Of a stretch of 64,000 nt of DNA, positions 44,723-55,448 are shown piece by piece. The stretch spans positions 1,178,001 through 1,242,000 of the forward strand of contig NC_015914.1 of assembly GCF_000222485.1 (NCBI RefSeq), given 5' to 3'. How positions within the stretch are numbered: position 1 is the first letter of the stretch; each line of letters opens with the position of its first letter. The notes below the pieces were generated by a model. It had not been told where the DNA came from, made no database searches, and saw only the letters and a program-made list of their open reading frames with translations. Made by a program: the position numbers and the translations under genes. This DNA comes from Cyclobacterium marinum DSM 745. GTDB taxonomy: Bacteria; Bacteroidota; Bacteroidia; Cytophagales; Cyclobacteriaceae.

Positions 44723-44860
44723 TCAAAGAATCAAATATTTTTTTTCGGTCAATCAAAAGGCTTATTCTTCCCAAAACAAGACTGATTTTGACATAACTTA
44801 TCGAATAAGGAATTAGCTCAGGACTCCTCCCTGTAGGCCCAATCAACTGACAATGGTCAA

Positions 44861-45448
44861 CTAATCTTTGGGAGGACTAATCATGATATGAGCTCTATGT
44901 GTACCCGGATCCATTATCCATGGCATACCGGGAAAATCAGGTTTGGTGGACAAACCCGTACTTTCCATGGTGGCCCATGGGATATATACCACATAGCGAA
45001 GATAGCTATTGTCCACTTTACCTTTCATGGGATCAAAATCAGCTTTATCTGCGGACAATACATAGAGGGAAGCAGGCTCACTAGGCATTTTTAGACTGCC
45101 ACTTTTGGCCTCCTTCTCGCGAGTATCAAATATTTGTTTGAAGTTTTTACCTTCCTTTTTCAATGCTCTCCCTCTTTCCATAAATGGCTCCAAGTCCTTA
45201 TGATAACAAGAAGCACTAAACCCTTCAGCATTGGGATTATCCGCAATACAAATCATTTCATTACTTCCTTCTCTAAGCACCGTCCACTCGCCGTTCGCAT
45301 CATATCCATAAACCTTTGCTCCTTTCCTGAAATCTTGAGGTGCAGCCAGAACAGCAGCCTTAATCTGCGCGGCTTTATCCGGAATTGTTTGAGCTTTTAC
45401 CTGACTTGCGAAAAATAAAACGAAGAGACTGAAGACTATTTTTTTCAT
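44861..45448 (-). CDS. Unknown secreted protein
   Basis: A 195-residue protein starting at the ATG at 45448, which gives the signal peptide MKKIVFSLFVLFFASQVKA. The mature part has AAPQDFRKGAKVYGYDANGEW, two Cys in EMICIADNP..SASCYHKD (a possible disulfide), and a C-terminal block PGMPWIMDPGTHRAHIMI rich in aromatics and His. I do not recognise the family. It may belong to a small periplasmic group in Bacteroidota. It stands alone between a DinB gene and an M28 peptidase gene. Confidence 0.75.
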   Translation of the reverse strand: MKKIVFSLFVLFFASQVKAQTIPDKAAQIKAAVLAAPQDFRKGAKVYGYDANGEWTVLREGSNEMICIADNPNAEGFSASCYHKDLEPFMERGRALKKEGKNFKQIFDTREKEAKSGSLKMPSEPASLYVLSADKADFDPMKGKVDNSYLRYVVYIPWATMESTGLSTKPDFPGMPWIMDPGTHRAHIMISPPKD

Positions 45449-45558
45449 GATCATTGTTAGGATTGATATCACTTAGAGTTTATGAATATAATCAAAGTTT
45501 TTGAGTCCCATAAGCGATTGCGGAGAAATCTAAGAAGAAGCTACATTATAATAAGCTA

Positions 45559-45591
45559 AAAAGGGCTAAAGTAGTTTTACCTTAGCCCTTT
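45559..45591 (-). terminator. Intrinsic terminator after the M28 peptidase gene
   Basis: AAAGGGCTAA pairs with TTAGCCCTTT (45560-45569 with 45582-45591). The A-run before it gives the U-tract on minus. Confidence 0.75.
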
Positions 45592-45615
45592 AATATTTAA
45601 CTTTTGACAGTAAAA

Positions 45616-47115
45616 TTACCTATCGGTCCGATTGTTTGTACCGTCCACAGGAGTTCTATTTTCACGGTTGGCCAAATCCCAAGCTGTATGGAAAATCAAT
45701 TTCGCTCTTTTCTCCATCAAATCAAATTCAATTTTATCCACCGTATCAGTAGGTTTATGGTAATCATCATGAACTCCGTTAAAAAAGAAGATAACTGGTA
45801 TATTGTGCTTGGCAAAATTGTAATGATCGGACCTGTAGTAAAACCTATTTGGATCATCCTCTGCATCATACCTATAATCTAATATTAGATTGGTATAGGT
45901 GATATTATTGTATTCATTGATGACCTTCAATTGGGAAGACAGCATTTCGGAACCTATCACATAAACATAGTCTTGATTCTCTGCATCCTGGTATTCATAA
46001 TCAATCCTTCCCACCATGTCGATATTGATATTGTTTACCGTATTCTCAAGAGGGAAAATAGGATTTTCGGAATAATACTCAGAGCCAAGCAAACCTTTTT
46101 CTTCCCCTGTCACATTTAAGAAAAGTATACTACGTCTTGGATTATATCCATCTCTTGCAGCCTGAGCAAATGCCTCTGCAATTTCCATTACAGAAACAGT
46201 TCCTGATCCATCATCATCTGCACCATTATTAATTTCACCTGTGCTACTGACCCCGATATGATCGTAATGAGATGAAATCACCAACACCTCTTCCTTTTTA
46301 TCTGTTCCTTCTAGAAAGGCCATTACATTTTCTGTGTCAATAAAATCTTTCTGTTTCACCACCTTAAACACGGCCTTCTGAGAAGAGATTACTGATGGAT
46401 CATTCTTGGCCGCTTCTTTGAGCAAATCCACAGGAGATTCAAAAAGCTCTGCCATTTTGATAGAGCTTACCATAAATACCGGTTTTTGTTCTGTTGGTTT
46501 ATCAAAGCCCATCCTGCCTTTACCAGACAAGCTTTTGTATCGATTGGCCATCCTATCAAAATTGGCTTGCCCTTCCATGGTTACAATCAAGGCACCTGCG
46601 GCACCTGCATCCATCACTTTTTCAACGGCTTGCCCAACACTATTTCCGATGGCCCATAATCCAACCAGTTTTCCTTCAACCTCTACTTTTGAAAGGTTTT
46701 CATCTGAGGCTAAACCTAAAAACACCAAATCAGTCTTTTTATTTCTCTTCATATCTGCATCTCCTACAAATACAAAATCCTCATTTAACACCAACTTGCT
46801 TTTACCTATTTTTAAAGAAACTTCTTTCCAGCTTACGCTTGACAATTGAAAAGGCTGTAGATAGCTCCCATTCACAGGCCCTTTAAGGTTATTTGTTTTG
46901 TAAAAATCTATTAGGTAATCTGCTGCCATTTTTTGTCCTTCAGACCCCGTATCCCGGCCTCTAAGCTCGTCCGAAGCTAAATAAGTCAAGTGCTTTTTTA
47001 AATCACTTGCCTGAATGGTTGATGCATATTTTAATGAAAGATCCTCCTGTCCAAAAATTGGATTTGAAAAAACTACAAAAATAAATATTGCAACTAAAGT
47101 TGATTTATTTTTCAT
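45616..47115 (-). CDS. Exported M28-family metallopeptidase with PA-like insert
   Basis: A 499-residue zinc aminopeptidase. The signal peptide runs to about IFGQED. A PA-like insert at about residues 110-260 interrupts the catalytic domain. The metal site is complete: SSHYDHIG (His), GADDDGSG (bridging Asp), TGEEKGLLGS (catalytic Glu pair), NIDMVGRID (Asp) and HDDYHKPTDT (His). It probably trims peptides in the periplasm or at the cell surface. The terminator lies just downstream. Confidence 0.92.
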   Translation of the reverse strand: MKNKSTLVAIFIFVVFSNPIFGQEDLSLKYASTIQASDLKKHLTYLASDELRGRDTGSEGQKMAADYLIDFYKTNNLKGPVNGSYLQPFQLSSVSWKEVSLKIGKSKLVLNEDFVFVGDADMKRNKKTDLVFLGLASDENLSKVEVEGKLVGLWAIGNSVGQAVEKVMDAGAAGALIVTMEGQANFDRMANRYKSLSGKGRMGFDKPTEQKPVFMVSSIKMAELFESPVDLLKEAAKNDPSVISSQKAVFKVVKQKDFIDTENVMAFLEGTDKKEEVLVISSHYDHIGVSSTGEINNGADDDGSGTVSVMEIAEAFAQAARDGYNPRRSILFLNVTGEEKGLLGSEYYSENPIFPLENTVNNINIDMVGRIDYEYQDAENQDYVYVIGSEMLSSQLKVINEYNNITYTNLILDYRYDAEDDPNRFYYRSDHYNFAKHNIPVIFFFNGVHDDYHKPTDTVDKIEFDLMEKRAKLIFHTAWDLANRENRTPVDGTNNRTDR

Positions 47116-47290
47116 ATTGGTTAATTAAGTTTATAGCTAAGGTAGATTTTGCCAATATCTCCCATTTTAACTGGTTTATATGAAGTAATTTAAGCATAAA
47201 TAAAAGACCTAAATCAGCTAATATTTTTAACTTTACGGATCGATTTAAGATCTATTGGCCGCGCCAAAATTAATCATATTTTATCTTTTT

Positions 47291-50173
47291 ATGAAAATCA
47301 ATCTCGCCTCATCCGAAAAATTTAGAAATAGACATATTTCACCCTCTGAAAATGAGCTTCAGGAAATGCTAAATACCATAGGAGTAGATTCCTTGGATAC
47401 CCTAATTGACGAAACCATCCCTAGCACTATCCGACTAAAGCAGCCATTACAACTGCCGAAACCACTTTCTGAAAATCTATTTCTTAAATCTTTCAAAGCT
47501 ACCATTGGCAAAAACCAAATTTTTAAATCTTATATTGGCTTAGGTTATTATGACACCTTAGTCCCCGGAGTTATTCAAAGAAATATTCTTGAAAACCCGG
47601 GCTGGTACACCGCATATACTCCCTATCAGGCCGAAATAGCGCAAGGAAGATTGGAAGCCTTAATTAATTTTCAAACCATGGTTAGCGAGCTTACAGGAAT
47701 GGAGTTAGCCAATGCATCTTTATTGGATGAAGGGACAGCCGCAGCGGAGGCCATGACCATGCTATATGCAGCCAAAGCAAGAAGCAAGAAAAAAGCCACC
47801 ACATTTTATGTAGACGAAAAGGTTTTTGAGCAAACCAAAGAGATTTTAAAAACAAGAGCTACACCTATTGGTATCACTTTAAAAATCGGCCCTTTATCTG
47901 ACCTTGACCTGAGCGATCCGGAATTATTTGGGATACTAATACAATACCCCAATTCGGATGGAGAAATTATCAATTATGAATCCTTGGTTAATGCTGCAAA
48001 GGAAGGTCATGTCAGCACCGCTTTTAGTACCGATTTATTGAGCCTTACTTTGCTAAAGCCCCCAGGGGAAATGGGAGCGGATGTAGTTATAGGCAGTACA
48101 CAACGATTTGGTGTCCCTATGGGATTTGGAGGCCCTCACGCCGCGTTTTTTGCAACAAAAGAATCCTTTAAAAGACAGATCCCCGGAAGAATCATTGGGG
48201 TGTCTGTGGACAAATCAGGAAAAAATGCTTACCGAATGGCACTGCAAACCAGGGAGCAACATATCAAGAGAGAAAGGGCCACCTCCAATATATGCACGGC
48301 ACAGGTCTTGCTAGCCGTCATGGCCGGAATGTATGCTGTTTATCATGGCCCAAAGGGTCTGAAAGCCATTGCTTCACGGACGCATGGATTGGCCGTCATG
48401 ACTGCTAAATGGCTTAGTGAAATAGGTTTTGAACAGGTTAATAAAGCTTATTTTGACACCATCCGGATCAAGGTGGATCAAGTACAGAAAGAAAAAATCC
48501 GTGCATTTGCGGTGTCTAAAAAGTTAAATTTCAGGTACGATGAAGGGCATATTCTTTTAAGTTTCGATCAAGCCAAAACCAGACAAGATGTAGTGGAAAT
48601 CTTTGAAGTATTTGCCAAATCCACCAATAAGCTGCAACCTGAGGTCCCTGAAATTCCAAGTCAGATTGATGCGACCATTCCATCTGAATTAGAGCGAAAA
48701 TCCAAATTTCTCGAGCATGAGGTATTTCAAAAATACCACTCTGAACATGAAATGTTACGCTACTTGAAAAAACTTGAAAACAAGGATTTATCTTTGGTTC
48801 ATTCCATGATTTCATTGGGTTCCTGCACCATGAAACTCAATGCCACCACTGAAATGATTCCCATCACTTGGCCGGAAATTGGTCAGTTGCACCCATTTGC
48901 ACCCCAAGATCAAGCGGCAGGTTATTATGAAATGTTTCAAGATCTTCGGAATTGGCTAAGTGAAATCACCGGCTTTTCTGACACCTCCTTGCAACCCAAT
49001 TCAGGTGCACAAGGTGAGTATGCAGGTTTAATGGTGATCCGCGCATACCATCAAAGCAGAAATGAAGACTTTAGAAATGTTGTACTTATCCCTTCTTCAG
49101 CTCATGGAACCAACCCGGCCTCTGCAGTTATGGCGGGAATGAAAGTGGTGATTGTGCCTTGTGATGAAAAAGGGAATATTGATGTGGATGCTTTCAAAGA
49201 AAAAGCAGCTACCTATAAAGACCAATTGTCTGCCCTTATGGTCACTTATCCTTCAACCCACGGGGTTTTTGAAGAAGCGATTAAAGAAATCTGTGACCTT
49301 GTACATGAATACGGTGGACAAGTATATATGGATGGAGCCAATATGAATGCACAGGTGGGACTGACCAGTCCGGGCTTGATCGGAGCAGATGTTTGCCACC
49401 TAAACCTTCACAAGACTTTCTGCATACCTCATGGAGGAGGTGGACCGGGAATGGGCCCAATTTGTGTAGCCAAACATTTGGTACCTTTTCTTCCGGGAAA
49501 TCCTTATGTTAAAACCGGAGGTACCGCTGCCATTACGCCAATATCTGCAGCACCTTTTGGTAGCTCAAGTATATTACCTATTCCTTATGCATACATCGCC
49601 ATGATGGGGGAGGAAGGCTTATCGAAAGCTACGAAAATTGCAATTTTAAATGCCAATTATATCAAAACACGTTTAGGTGCAGATTTCCCAATTCTTTATA
49701 CCGGAGCCAATGGTCGTGCCGCTCATGAAATGATTTTGGATTGCAGGGAATTCAAGGCCTACGGCGTGGAAGTGGAAGACATTGCAAAACGACTTATGGA
49801 TTATGGTTTTCATGCACCTACCGTTTCATTCCCGGTACCCGGTACGCTTATGGTAGAGCCTACTGAGTCAGAATCCAAGGATGAATTGGATCGATTCTGC
49901 GAAGCCATGATTGCTATTCGTCAAGAGATCAGAGAAATAGAAGAAGGAAAAGCTGATAAGCTGGTAAATGTATTGAAAAATGCACCTCACACAGCCTCAA
50001 GTATTATTTCAGACAGCTGGGACATGCCATACAGCAGGGAAAAAGCTGCTTATCCGCTCCCTTTTGTTAAGGAGAATAAATTTTGGCCGGCGGTGGGCAG
50101 AATAGATGCTGCCTATGGAGACCGGAACCTAATGTGTAGCTGTATTCCTACTTCTGATTTTGAAAACGAATAA
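47291..50173 (+). CDS. gcvP: Glycine dehydrogenase (decarboxylating), P-protein
   Basis: A 960-residue single-chain P-protein of the glycine cleavage system. It uses PLP to decarboxylate glycine and pass the aminomethyl group to the H-protein. I start at the ATG at 47291; a TTG at 47255 opens the same frame. N-terminal [12 protein letters not shown] and [20 protein letters not shown] are typical. The PLP lysine is K708 in [18 protein letters not shown]. The length matches fused P-proteins. gcvT and gcvH are not in the window. No glycine-riboswitch-like tandem is visible upstream. Confidence 0.97.
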   Translation: MKINLASSEKFRNRHISPSENELQEMLNTIGVDSLDTLIDETIPSTIRLKQPLQLPKPLSENLFLKSFKATIGKNQIFKSYIGLGYYDTLVPGVIQRNILENPGWYTAYTPYQAEIAQGRLEALINFQTMVSELTGMELANASLLDEGTAAAEAMTMLYAAKARSKKKATTFYVDEKVFEQTKEILKTRATPIGITLKIGPLSDLDLSDPELFGILIQYPNSDGEIINYESLVNAAKEGHVSTAFSTDLLSLTLLKPPGEMGADVVIGSTQRFGVPMGFGGPHAAFFATKESFKRQIPGRIIGVSVDKSGKNAYRMALQTREQHIKRERATSNICTAQVLLAVMAGMYAVYHGPKGLKAIASRTHGLAVMTAKWLSEIGFEQVNKAYFDTIRIKVDQVQKEKIRAFAVSKKLNFRYDEGHILLSFDQAKTRQDVVEIFEVFAKSTNKLQPEVPEIPSQIDATIPSELERKSKFLEHEVFQKYHSEHEMLRYLKKLENKDLSLVHSMISLGSCTMKLNATTEMIPITWPEIGQLHPFAPQDQAAGYYEMFQDLRNWLSEITGFSDTSLQPNSGAQGEYAGLMVIRAYHQSRNEDFRNVVLIPSSAHGTNPASAVMAGMKVVIVPCDEKGNIDVDAFKEKAATYKDQLSALMVTYPSTHGVFEEAIKEICDLVHEYGGQVYMDGANMNAQVGLTSPGLIGADVCHLNLHKTFCIPHGGGGPGMGPICVAKHLVPFLPGNPYVKTGGTAAITPISAAPFGSSSILPIPYAYIAMMGEEGLSKATKIAILNANYIKTRLGADFPILYTGANGRAAHEMILDCREFKAYGVEVEDIAKRLMDYGFHAPTVSFPVPGTLMVEPTESESKDELDRFCEAMIAIRQEIREIEEGKADKLVNVLKNAPHTASSIISDSWDMPYSREKAAYPLPFVKENKFWPAVGRIDAAYGDRNLMCSCIPTSDFENE

Positions 50174-50305
50174 AACAATAAATCCGGATTATGTAATAGG
50201 ATTCGTATTGAATATTGTAACTTAAAAGAAAGCCAAGCTCTTTTTGAAATAATTTAGCAGGTTTTCGGATACCCGTTTCATATTTCGGTTCAAACAAGCA
50301 TAATT

Positions 50306-50339
50306 AAAAAGCCCCAACTTACTATTGAAGTTGGGGCTT
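50306..50339 (-). terminator. Intrinsic terminator after fumC
   Basis: A perfect 12-bp stem AAGCCCCAACTT/AAGTTGGGGCTT (50309-50320 with 50328-50339), preceded by A5 that gives the U-tract on minus. It also sits at the gcvP end but has no T-run on that side. Confidence 0.85.
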
Positions 50340-50359
50340 ACTATTTAAAACAAAGGGGG

Positions 50360-51760
50360 TTATTTCAAACTTCCTGTCATGTCTTCAGGACGTACCCATT
50401 CGTCAAACTGCTCATTGGTCAATAAACCAAGATCAAGGGCGGCTTCCCGCAAGCTTGTACCTTCTTTATGGGCTTTTTTTGCAATTTTTGCTGCATTTTC
50501 ATAGCCAATATGTGGGTTAAGTGCTGTAACCAACATCAAGCTATTTTCAAGGTGTCTTTTGATAAAAGGAACGTTTGGCTCAACACCTACCACACAATTA
50601 TCTGTAAATGAAACACAAGCATCTCCCAATAATCTTGCTGAGTTAAGTAAATTATTTACCATCATTGGTTTGAACACATTCAGCTCAAACTGGCCGCTCA
50701 TTCCGCCAACAGACACCGCTGTATCATTGCCAATAACTTGGGCACAAACCATTGTCATAGCTTCAACTTGTGTAGGGTTTACTTTTCCGGGCATGATAGA
50801 AGAGCCGGGTTCATTTTCAGGAATCAAGATTTCACCTATGCCGGATCGAGGACCGGAAGACAACATCCTAACATCATTGGCGATTTTCATTAGGCTGACA
50901 GCTAATTGTTTCAGAGCACCATGGGTCTCTACAATGGCATCATGTGCTGCCAAGGACTCAAATTTATTAGGAGCGGTCACGAAAGGATTGCCTGAATAAT
51001 GGGCAATTTTCTCTGCCACCAATTCAGCATAACCATTAGGGGTATTCAATCCAGTACCTACAGCAGTACCTCCCAAAGCCAATTCAGAAAGATGTGGCAG
51101 GGTATTTTTGATAGCTTTTATGGCATGGTCTAGCTGAGCAACATAGCCTGAAAATTCTTGTCCGAGTGTAAGTGGAGTGGCATCCATAAAGTGAGTTCTC
51201 CCAATTTTGACCACCTCCATAAACGCCTCAGACTTGGCCTTAAGGGTATCTCTAAGTTTTTCCACACCCGGAAGTGTTGTGCCTACCACCATTTTGTAAG
51301 CCGCAATGTGCATCGCAGTAGGAAAGGTATCATTGGATGACTGAGATTTATTCACATCATCATTTGGGTGAATTTTCTTTTTCTCATCTTGCAAATTTCC
51401 ACCCAAAAGTACGTGAGATCGATAGGCAACCACCTCATTGACGTTCATATTGGACTGGGTACCGGATCCGGTTTGCCAAACCACTAAAGGAAATTGGTCG
51501 TCCAGTTTACCTTCAAGAATTTCATCACAGGTTTGGCTAATAATATCGGCTTTTGCCTGATCCAACACACCAAGTTCAGCATTGGCCTGTGCGGCAGATT
51601 TTTTTAAAATAGCAAAAGCATGCACAATCTCCAAGGGCATCTGGTGTTTTGGGCCACCAATTTTAAAGTTATTCACAGACCTTTGGGTTTGTGCGCCCCA
51701 AAATTTATCTGCAGGAACCTCAACCGGCCCCATGGTATCTTTCTCTATCCTGTATTCCAT
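50360..51760 (-). CDS. fumC: Class II fumarate hydratase
   Basis: A 466-residue iron-independent fumarase that interconverts fumarate and malate in the TCA cycle. The N-terminal [24 protein letters not shown] and [16 protein letters not shown] are FumC signatures. The SS-loop with the catalytic Ser is [13 protein letters not shown]. The length is normal. It is monocistronic with its own terminator. Confidence 0.97.
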   Translation of the reverse strand: MEYRIEKDTMGPVEVPADKFWGAQTQRSVNNFKIGGPKHQMPLEIVHAFAILKKSAAQANAELGVLDQAKADIISQTCDEILEGKLDDQFPLVVWQTGSGTQSNMNVNEVVAYRSHVLLGGNLQDEKKKIHPNDDVNKSQSSNDTFPTAMHIAAYKMVVGTTLPGVEKLRDTLKAKSEAFMEVVKIGRTHFMDATPLTLGQEFSGYVAQLDHAIKAIKNTLPHLSELALGGTAVGTGLNTPNGYAELVAEKIAHYSGNPFVTAPNKFESLAAHDAIVETHGALKQLAVSLMKIANDVRMLSSGPRSGIGEILIPENEPGSSIMPGKVNPTQVEAMTMVCAQVIGNDTAVSVGGMSGQFELNVFKPMMVNNLLNSARLLGDACVSFTDNCVVGVEPNVPFIKRHLENSLMLVTALNPHIGYENAAKIAKKAHKEGTSLREAALDLGLLTNEQFDEWVRPEDMTGSLK

Positions 51761-51882
51761 TATAATATTTATTGAAAGTTTATAAATTGACTGATTGATC
51801 CGCTAAAATACGACAGGGCGGCCACAATCCATAAAGGAGAGACAAAATCTTGATTGCCGGTGCTTATTTAAATGGTCAGGAT

Positions 51883-52365
51883 TTAAAGCTTCATTAGTTC
51901 ATGAAATAAGGATTGGCTTTCTTTTACTTTTTTTTTGAAATATACCCATGTAAAGCCGTAATTTCCCAGCCCCACTAAAAAACAAATCAATGCCAATTTC
52001 CAATCCTGAACTACGGATAAAAACAATACTGTTAGACCAAAGGAAACAATGGCCCAAAATCCCAAGAAAAAAGAAGCTCCCGGAAAAAAGCAATAATTCA
52101 AGGAGACCAAGCAGCCTTTTGGGAGTGGAGCAATTTCTCCTTTTATCAAAGGCAAAAAACTATCTGCTCTATCAATTATTTTTGAAATCCTAAAACTGTT
52201 TTCCCCAATATTGCCATTAAAAAATATGGTTTTACCGGGAGGTAGGTATTTTGTTTCATCAAGAAAGTCTACAGGTCTGGTTATCAAAGCTATCCTCGCC
52301 ATCACTTCCTTACTTCTCAAGGTGCTTACAAAAGTCTCACTATAGGTAGGAACCAGTCTCACCAT
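51883..52365 (-). CDS. Unknown protein with two membrane segments
   Basis: A 160-residue protein. The N-terminal half is soluble (MARIALITRPVDFLDETKYL). Two hydrophobic helices at about residues 92-115 and 121-140 are joined by a short turn, and a charged tail follows (YFKKKVKESQSLFHELMKL). No family is recognised. It is 28 bp downstream of ridA on the same strand and may be cotranscribed. Confidence 0.6.
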   Translation of the reverse strand: MVRLVPTYSETFVSTLRSKEVMARIALITRPVDFLDETKYLPPGKTIFFNGNIGENSFRISKIIDRADSFLPLIKGEIAPLPKGCLVSLNYCFFPGASFFLGFWAIVSFGLTVLFLSVVQDWKLALICFLVGLGNYGFTWVYFKKKVKESQSLFHELMKL

Positions 52366-52393
52366 ACCCTAAAATGCTTAATCCCAAAAAGTT

Positions 52394-52774
52394 TTACAAA
52401 ACCGCTATACAAGAAATCTCCACCTGAACATCTTTTGGTAAGCGGCTTACCTCTACAGTTTCCCTTGCGGGTGGATTGGTTTTAAAATATTGTCCATAGG
52501 CTTCATTAATGGTGGAAAAATCAGCCATATTTTTGACAAAAATACTACATTTCACCACATTGGAGAAGGTTAGTCCCGAGGCGCTGAGAATGGCATCCAG
52601 ATTCTTCATAACTGCATGGGTTTCTTCAGTAATATTGGCATTAAGCAATTCACCGGAATCTGCATCAAGGGCAATTTGTCCAGAAACAAACAGCATACCA
52701 TTGGCTTTTACAGCTTGACTATAAGGACCTATCGGAGCAGGAGCATCCGGAGAATTGATAATTTCTTTGGACAT
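52394..52774 (-). CDS. ridA: RidA family deaminase
   Basis: A 126-residue YjgF/YER057c-type protein. It hydrolyses reactive enamine/imine intermediates such as 2-aminoacrylate to protect PLP enzymes. Marks are PAPIGPYSQAVKANGMLFVSGQI, the conserved Arg in NPPARETVEVSRLPKD (about R105), and the Glu and Cys near the end (VEISCIAVL). It is a small trimeric cytoplasmic protein. It lies downstream of a two-component pair with a 76-bp gap. Confidence 0.94.
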   Translation of the reverse strand: MSKEIINSPDAPAPIGPYSQAVKANGMLFVSGQIALDADSGELLNANITEETHAVMKNLDAILSASGLTFSNVVKCSIFVKNMADFSTINEAYGQYFKTNPPARETVEVSRLPKDVQVEISCIAVL

Positions 52775-52850
52775 AATTTCTTAAGTTAATGATTGGAATA
52801 CAAATTAAACTTTAATCGCTTAAATAATCAATTAACTTAAAAAAAAGCCA

Positions 52851-53540
52851 CTAATTGACTACCAACTTAAATCCTTCTCCATGGAGGGTAATGATTTGAA
52901 CGGAGCCATCATTTTTGAGCAATTTCCTGATCTTACTAAGGTATACATCCATGCTTCTGGCATTAAAATAACTGTCATCCCCCCAAATTTGCTTTAATGC
53001 AAAAGATCGGCTCACATTTTCATTCAATGAAGAAGCCAATAAACGAAGCAGCTCATTTTCTTTGGAAGTCAGCTTATTTGTTCCTTCGGGTCCTTCCAGC
53101 TGTTGTTTGTCATAATGAAGGGTAAAGTTGCCAAATACATAGGATTTCAAGGCTGCCTTTTCGCCCTGACTATTGGTTCTTCTCAAAATGGCATTGATTC
53201 TCATCAGGAGTTCTTCCATGCTAAACGGCTTGGTGATGTAGTCGTCTGCCCCAATCCTAAACCCCTTAATAACATCTTCCTTCATGTTTTTTGCTGTCAG
53301 GTATATTATGGGAATATTTTCTTCTACCTTTCTTATTTCTTTACCCAAGGTGAAACCGTCCTTGACCGGCATCATTACATCTAGCAGACACAACTGAAAG
53401 TAATCTTTCTTGTATTTATTCCACCCCTCTTCTCCATCTCTGCATAAAATTACTTCAAAGCCTTTCACGCCTAAATATTCCTTCAATATATCTCCCAAGT
53501 TGGGGTCATCTTCTACCAATAAAATTTTGATCTTGCTCAT
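52851..53540 (-). CDS. OmpR-family response regulator (RprY-like)
   Basis: A 229-residue response regulator. The receiver domain has the acidic pair in LVEDDPN, phospho-acceptor D54 in CLLDVMMP, the Thr of IYLTAKN and Lys of ITKPFSMEEL. A winged-helix DNA-binding domain covers about 130-229 (LTSKENELLRLLASSLNEN, SMDVYLSKIRKLL). It overlaps the kinase gene by 4 bp and is its partner. The pair resembles RprX/RprY of Bacteroides; targets are unknown. Confidence 0.93.
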   Translation of the reverse strand: MSKIKILLVEDDPNLGDILKEYLGVKGFEVILCRDGEEGWNKYKKDYFQLCLLDVMMPVKDGFTLGKEIRKVEENIPIIYLTAKNMKEDVIKGFRIGADDYITKPFSMEELLMRINAILRRTNSQGEKAALKSYVFGNFTLHYDKQQLEGPEGTNKLTSKENELLRLLASSLNENVSRSFALKQIWGDDSYFNARSMDVYLSKIRKLLKNDGSVQIITLHGEGFKLVVN

Positions 53541-55252
53541 TTATTTTTGGGTAAGTTTATAGTAAACACGCTTCCCATCCCGGGATCGCTATCTAACCGT
53601 ATCGTTCCTTTATGTGCTTCTACCATGGTTTTAACATAAGAAAGCCCTAATCCGAAACCTTTGACATCATGCAAATTACCTGTTGGCACACGGTAAAATT
53701 TGTCAAATATTTTTTTCTGCGCTTCCTTACTGATGCCAATTCCTTTGTCACTTATCGACAAGGTAAAGTTTGTTTCAGTCTCAACAACAGTAATTTTAAT
53801 TTTGGGAGCATCTTTCGAATATTTATTGGCATTGTCAAGCAAATTGTTTAAGATATTGTTCAGGTGAAAAACATCCACTTCCAATTGCCCTGTCAAGAGG
53901 GAATATTCTGTTGTAAGTGTTCCCCCTCTATTTTCCACAAGCAATTCAAAATGCTTTTTGGTAGCTTCAATAAATTCTTTTAAATCAACTTTTTCAATTT
54001 TAAGATTAAAATCATTTTTTTCTAAGGCAGCAGCTTGCAATACTTGTTCAACTTGCTTTCCCAGCCTTATATTTTCATCCTTTATGATGTTCAAATACCT
54101 TTTGCGCAAAGCTTGCTCTCCAAATAAATCCGGATCCTGCAGGGCTTCTACAGCCAAACTTACCGTGGATATTGGTGTTTTAAACTCATGTGTCATATTA
54201 TTAATAAAGTCATTCTTTATTTCAGAGACCTTTTTCTGTCGGATAATTACCTTTATGGCATACACAAAACAAATAATGATGATACACATAAATACCAAAG
54301 AACTGCCCAATGGCAAAAACACTTGTTGCATCAGGTAATTTTGTTTTTCAGGAAAATGAATGACCAAATAATTCTCTACGCCCAATAGGTCACTCGGAAA
54401 TAATTCCGCTTTAATTCCCTGATTTTTCAAAAATTCCAAATCGCTTACATGGCCAATACCAACGATTTCATTTCTATTACCAACGATACCTAACTCAAAT
54501 GGTTGATCAATATTCCTATTGATTAATTGATCCCTGACTTCTTTTCTTACCATTGTGGTATCTAGTCTATCGAGCACATGTTGATTTCCTTGAGCCAATA
54601 ATTGATGAATTACGACTTCTACTAATTCTATTTTCATATTGGCCTGTACTATGCTTTCGGCCACATTTCGTGAAACATTTAACTCTTCAATGATAAAATT
54701 TTGCCTGCTATTGGCATATTGCCTTTTGCTCATTTTCCGGTCTCTCTCGCTTAGAAATTGCAGATAGCGTTCTTTTTCAGCAAGCAAAATTGCTAATTCA
54801 TCAGGAGTAAAAAGACTGGATGCCACCGAAGGGGACATGTAAAAATATTTTTCTATTTGGCTAAAAGTTTTGGGCTCCCCCTCTTTTGAGGCAATTAATT
54901 TTCTAAAGGTAGGGGATATTTGAGGTATAGGTTGATCAAAAAGTGAATCCAGTACAGAAGGCCTGTTTACGGCCACTTTTCGCCTTCTTACTTGCAACTG
55001 TATTGGCTCAATGGGTTGCAGTAAAGCCTTTTGAAAAATTGTATCTCTGGCGAGAGAACTCAACAATATATCACTTGCTTCCCCTTTTTCTATACGGTCG
55101 GAAGTTGAAGAGAGTGCTTGATAAACATTTTGTTCAAAACGTTCTTCATTGATTTTAAGCACATTCCCCACCCAATAGAACTGAAACCCTATCAATCCTA
55201 AACTTGCTAGGGACATCAAGAAAACAATGATTTTGATACTCGTTTTTGACAT
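53537..55252 (-). CDS. Sensor histidine kinase (RprX-like)
   Basis: A 571-residue membrane histidine kinase. Membrane segments lie at about 7-29 and 312-335, enclosing a 280-residue periplasmic sensor part rich in Arg/Glu helices with no known ligand motif. There is no clear HAMP domain. The H-box MTHEFKTPIS has the phospho-acceptor H355. The ATPase domain has N-box LNNLLDNANKYSK, G1 SDKGIGIS and G2 GFGLGLSYVK. It precedes the response regulator with a 4-bp overlap. The large sensor domain suggests an extracellular signal. Confidence 0.93.
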   Translation of the reverse strand: MSKTSIKIIVFLMSLASLGLIGFQFYWVGNVLKINEERFEQNVYQALSSTSDRIEKGEASDILLSSLARDTIFQKALLQPIEPIQLQVRRRKVAVNRPSVLDSLFDQPIPQISPTFRKLIASKEGEPKTFSQIEKYFYMSPSVASSLFTPDELAILLAEKERYLQFLSERDRKMSKRQYANSRQNFIIEELNVSRNVAESIVQANMKIELVEVVIHQLLAQGNQHVLDRLDTTMVRKEVRDQLINRNIDQPFELGIVGNRNEIVGIGHVSDLEFLKNQGIKAELFPSDLLGVENYLVIHFPEKQNYLMQQVFLPLGSSLVFMCIIIICFVYAIKVIIRQKKVSEIKNDFINNMTHEFKTPISTVSLAVEALQDPDLFGEQALRKRYLNIIKDENIRLGKQVEQVLQAAALEKNDFNLKIEKVDLKEFIEATKKHFELLVENRGGTLTTEYSLLTGQLEVDVFHLNNILNNLLDNANKYSKDAPKIKITVVETETNFTLSISDKGIGISKEAQKKIFDKFYRVPTGNLHDVKGFGLGLSYVKTMVEAHKGTIRLDSDPGMGSVFTINLPKNK

Positions 55253-55422
55253 ATTACAAATCTAAATGATTAGCTCCTCTAAATCACTTCCTTAACTTTT
55301 TTTAACAGGTAAAACCTTAGCAAAATCCAATTTGGTATTATTTAATAACCCAAATTAATCAATCAAGATTCCGTTTTAGCAGGACTTATCTCTTTTACAT
55401 TTTAACTTTAACATCCTTTATC

Positions 55423-55430
55423 TATCTTTG
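55423..55430 (+). promoter_or_regulatory. -7 promoter box for lysA
   Basis: TATCTTTG is an exact TAnnTTTG box. It is 18 bp before the lysA ATG, implying a leader of only about 12 nt, so no riboswitch fits there. The box also shows the TTG at 55428 is promoter, not coding. Confidence 0.6.
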
Positions 55431-55448
55431 CAGGCTAAATCACAAGCA

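Noticed and set aside
46406..46849. Open frames of 130-147 codons antisense to the M28 peptidase gene
   Set aside because: Two overlapping frames within a well-supported gene; no motif, repetitive Ser/Leu/Phe content.
47116..47290. Glycine riboswitch upstream of gcvP
   Set aside because: The gap to the opposite gene is short and I find no tandem aptamer-like stems.
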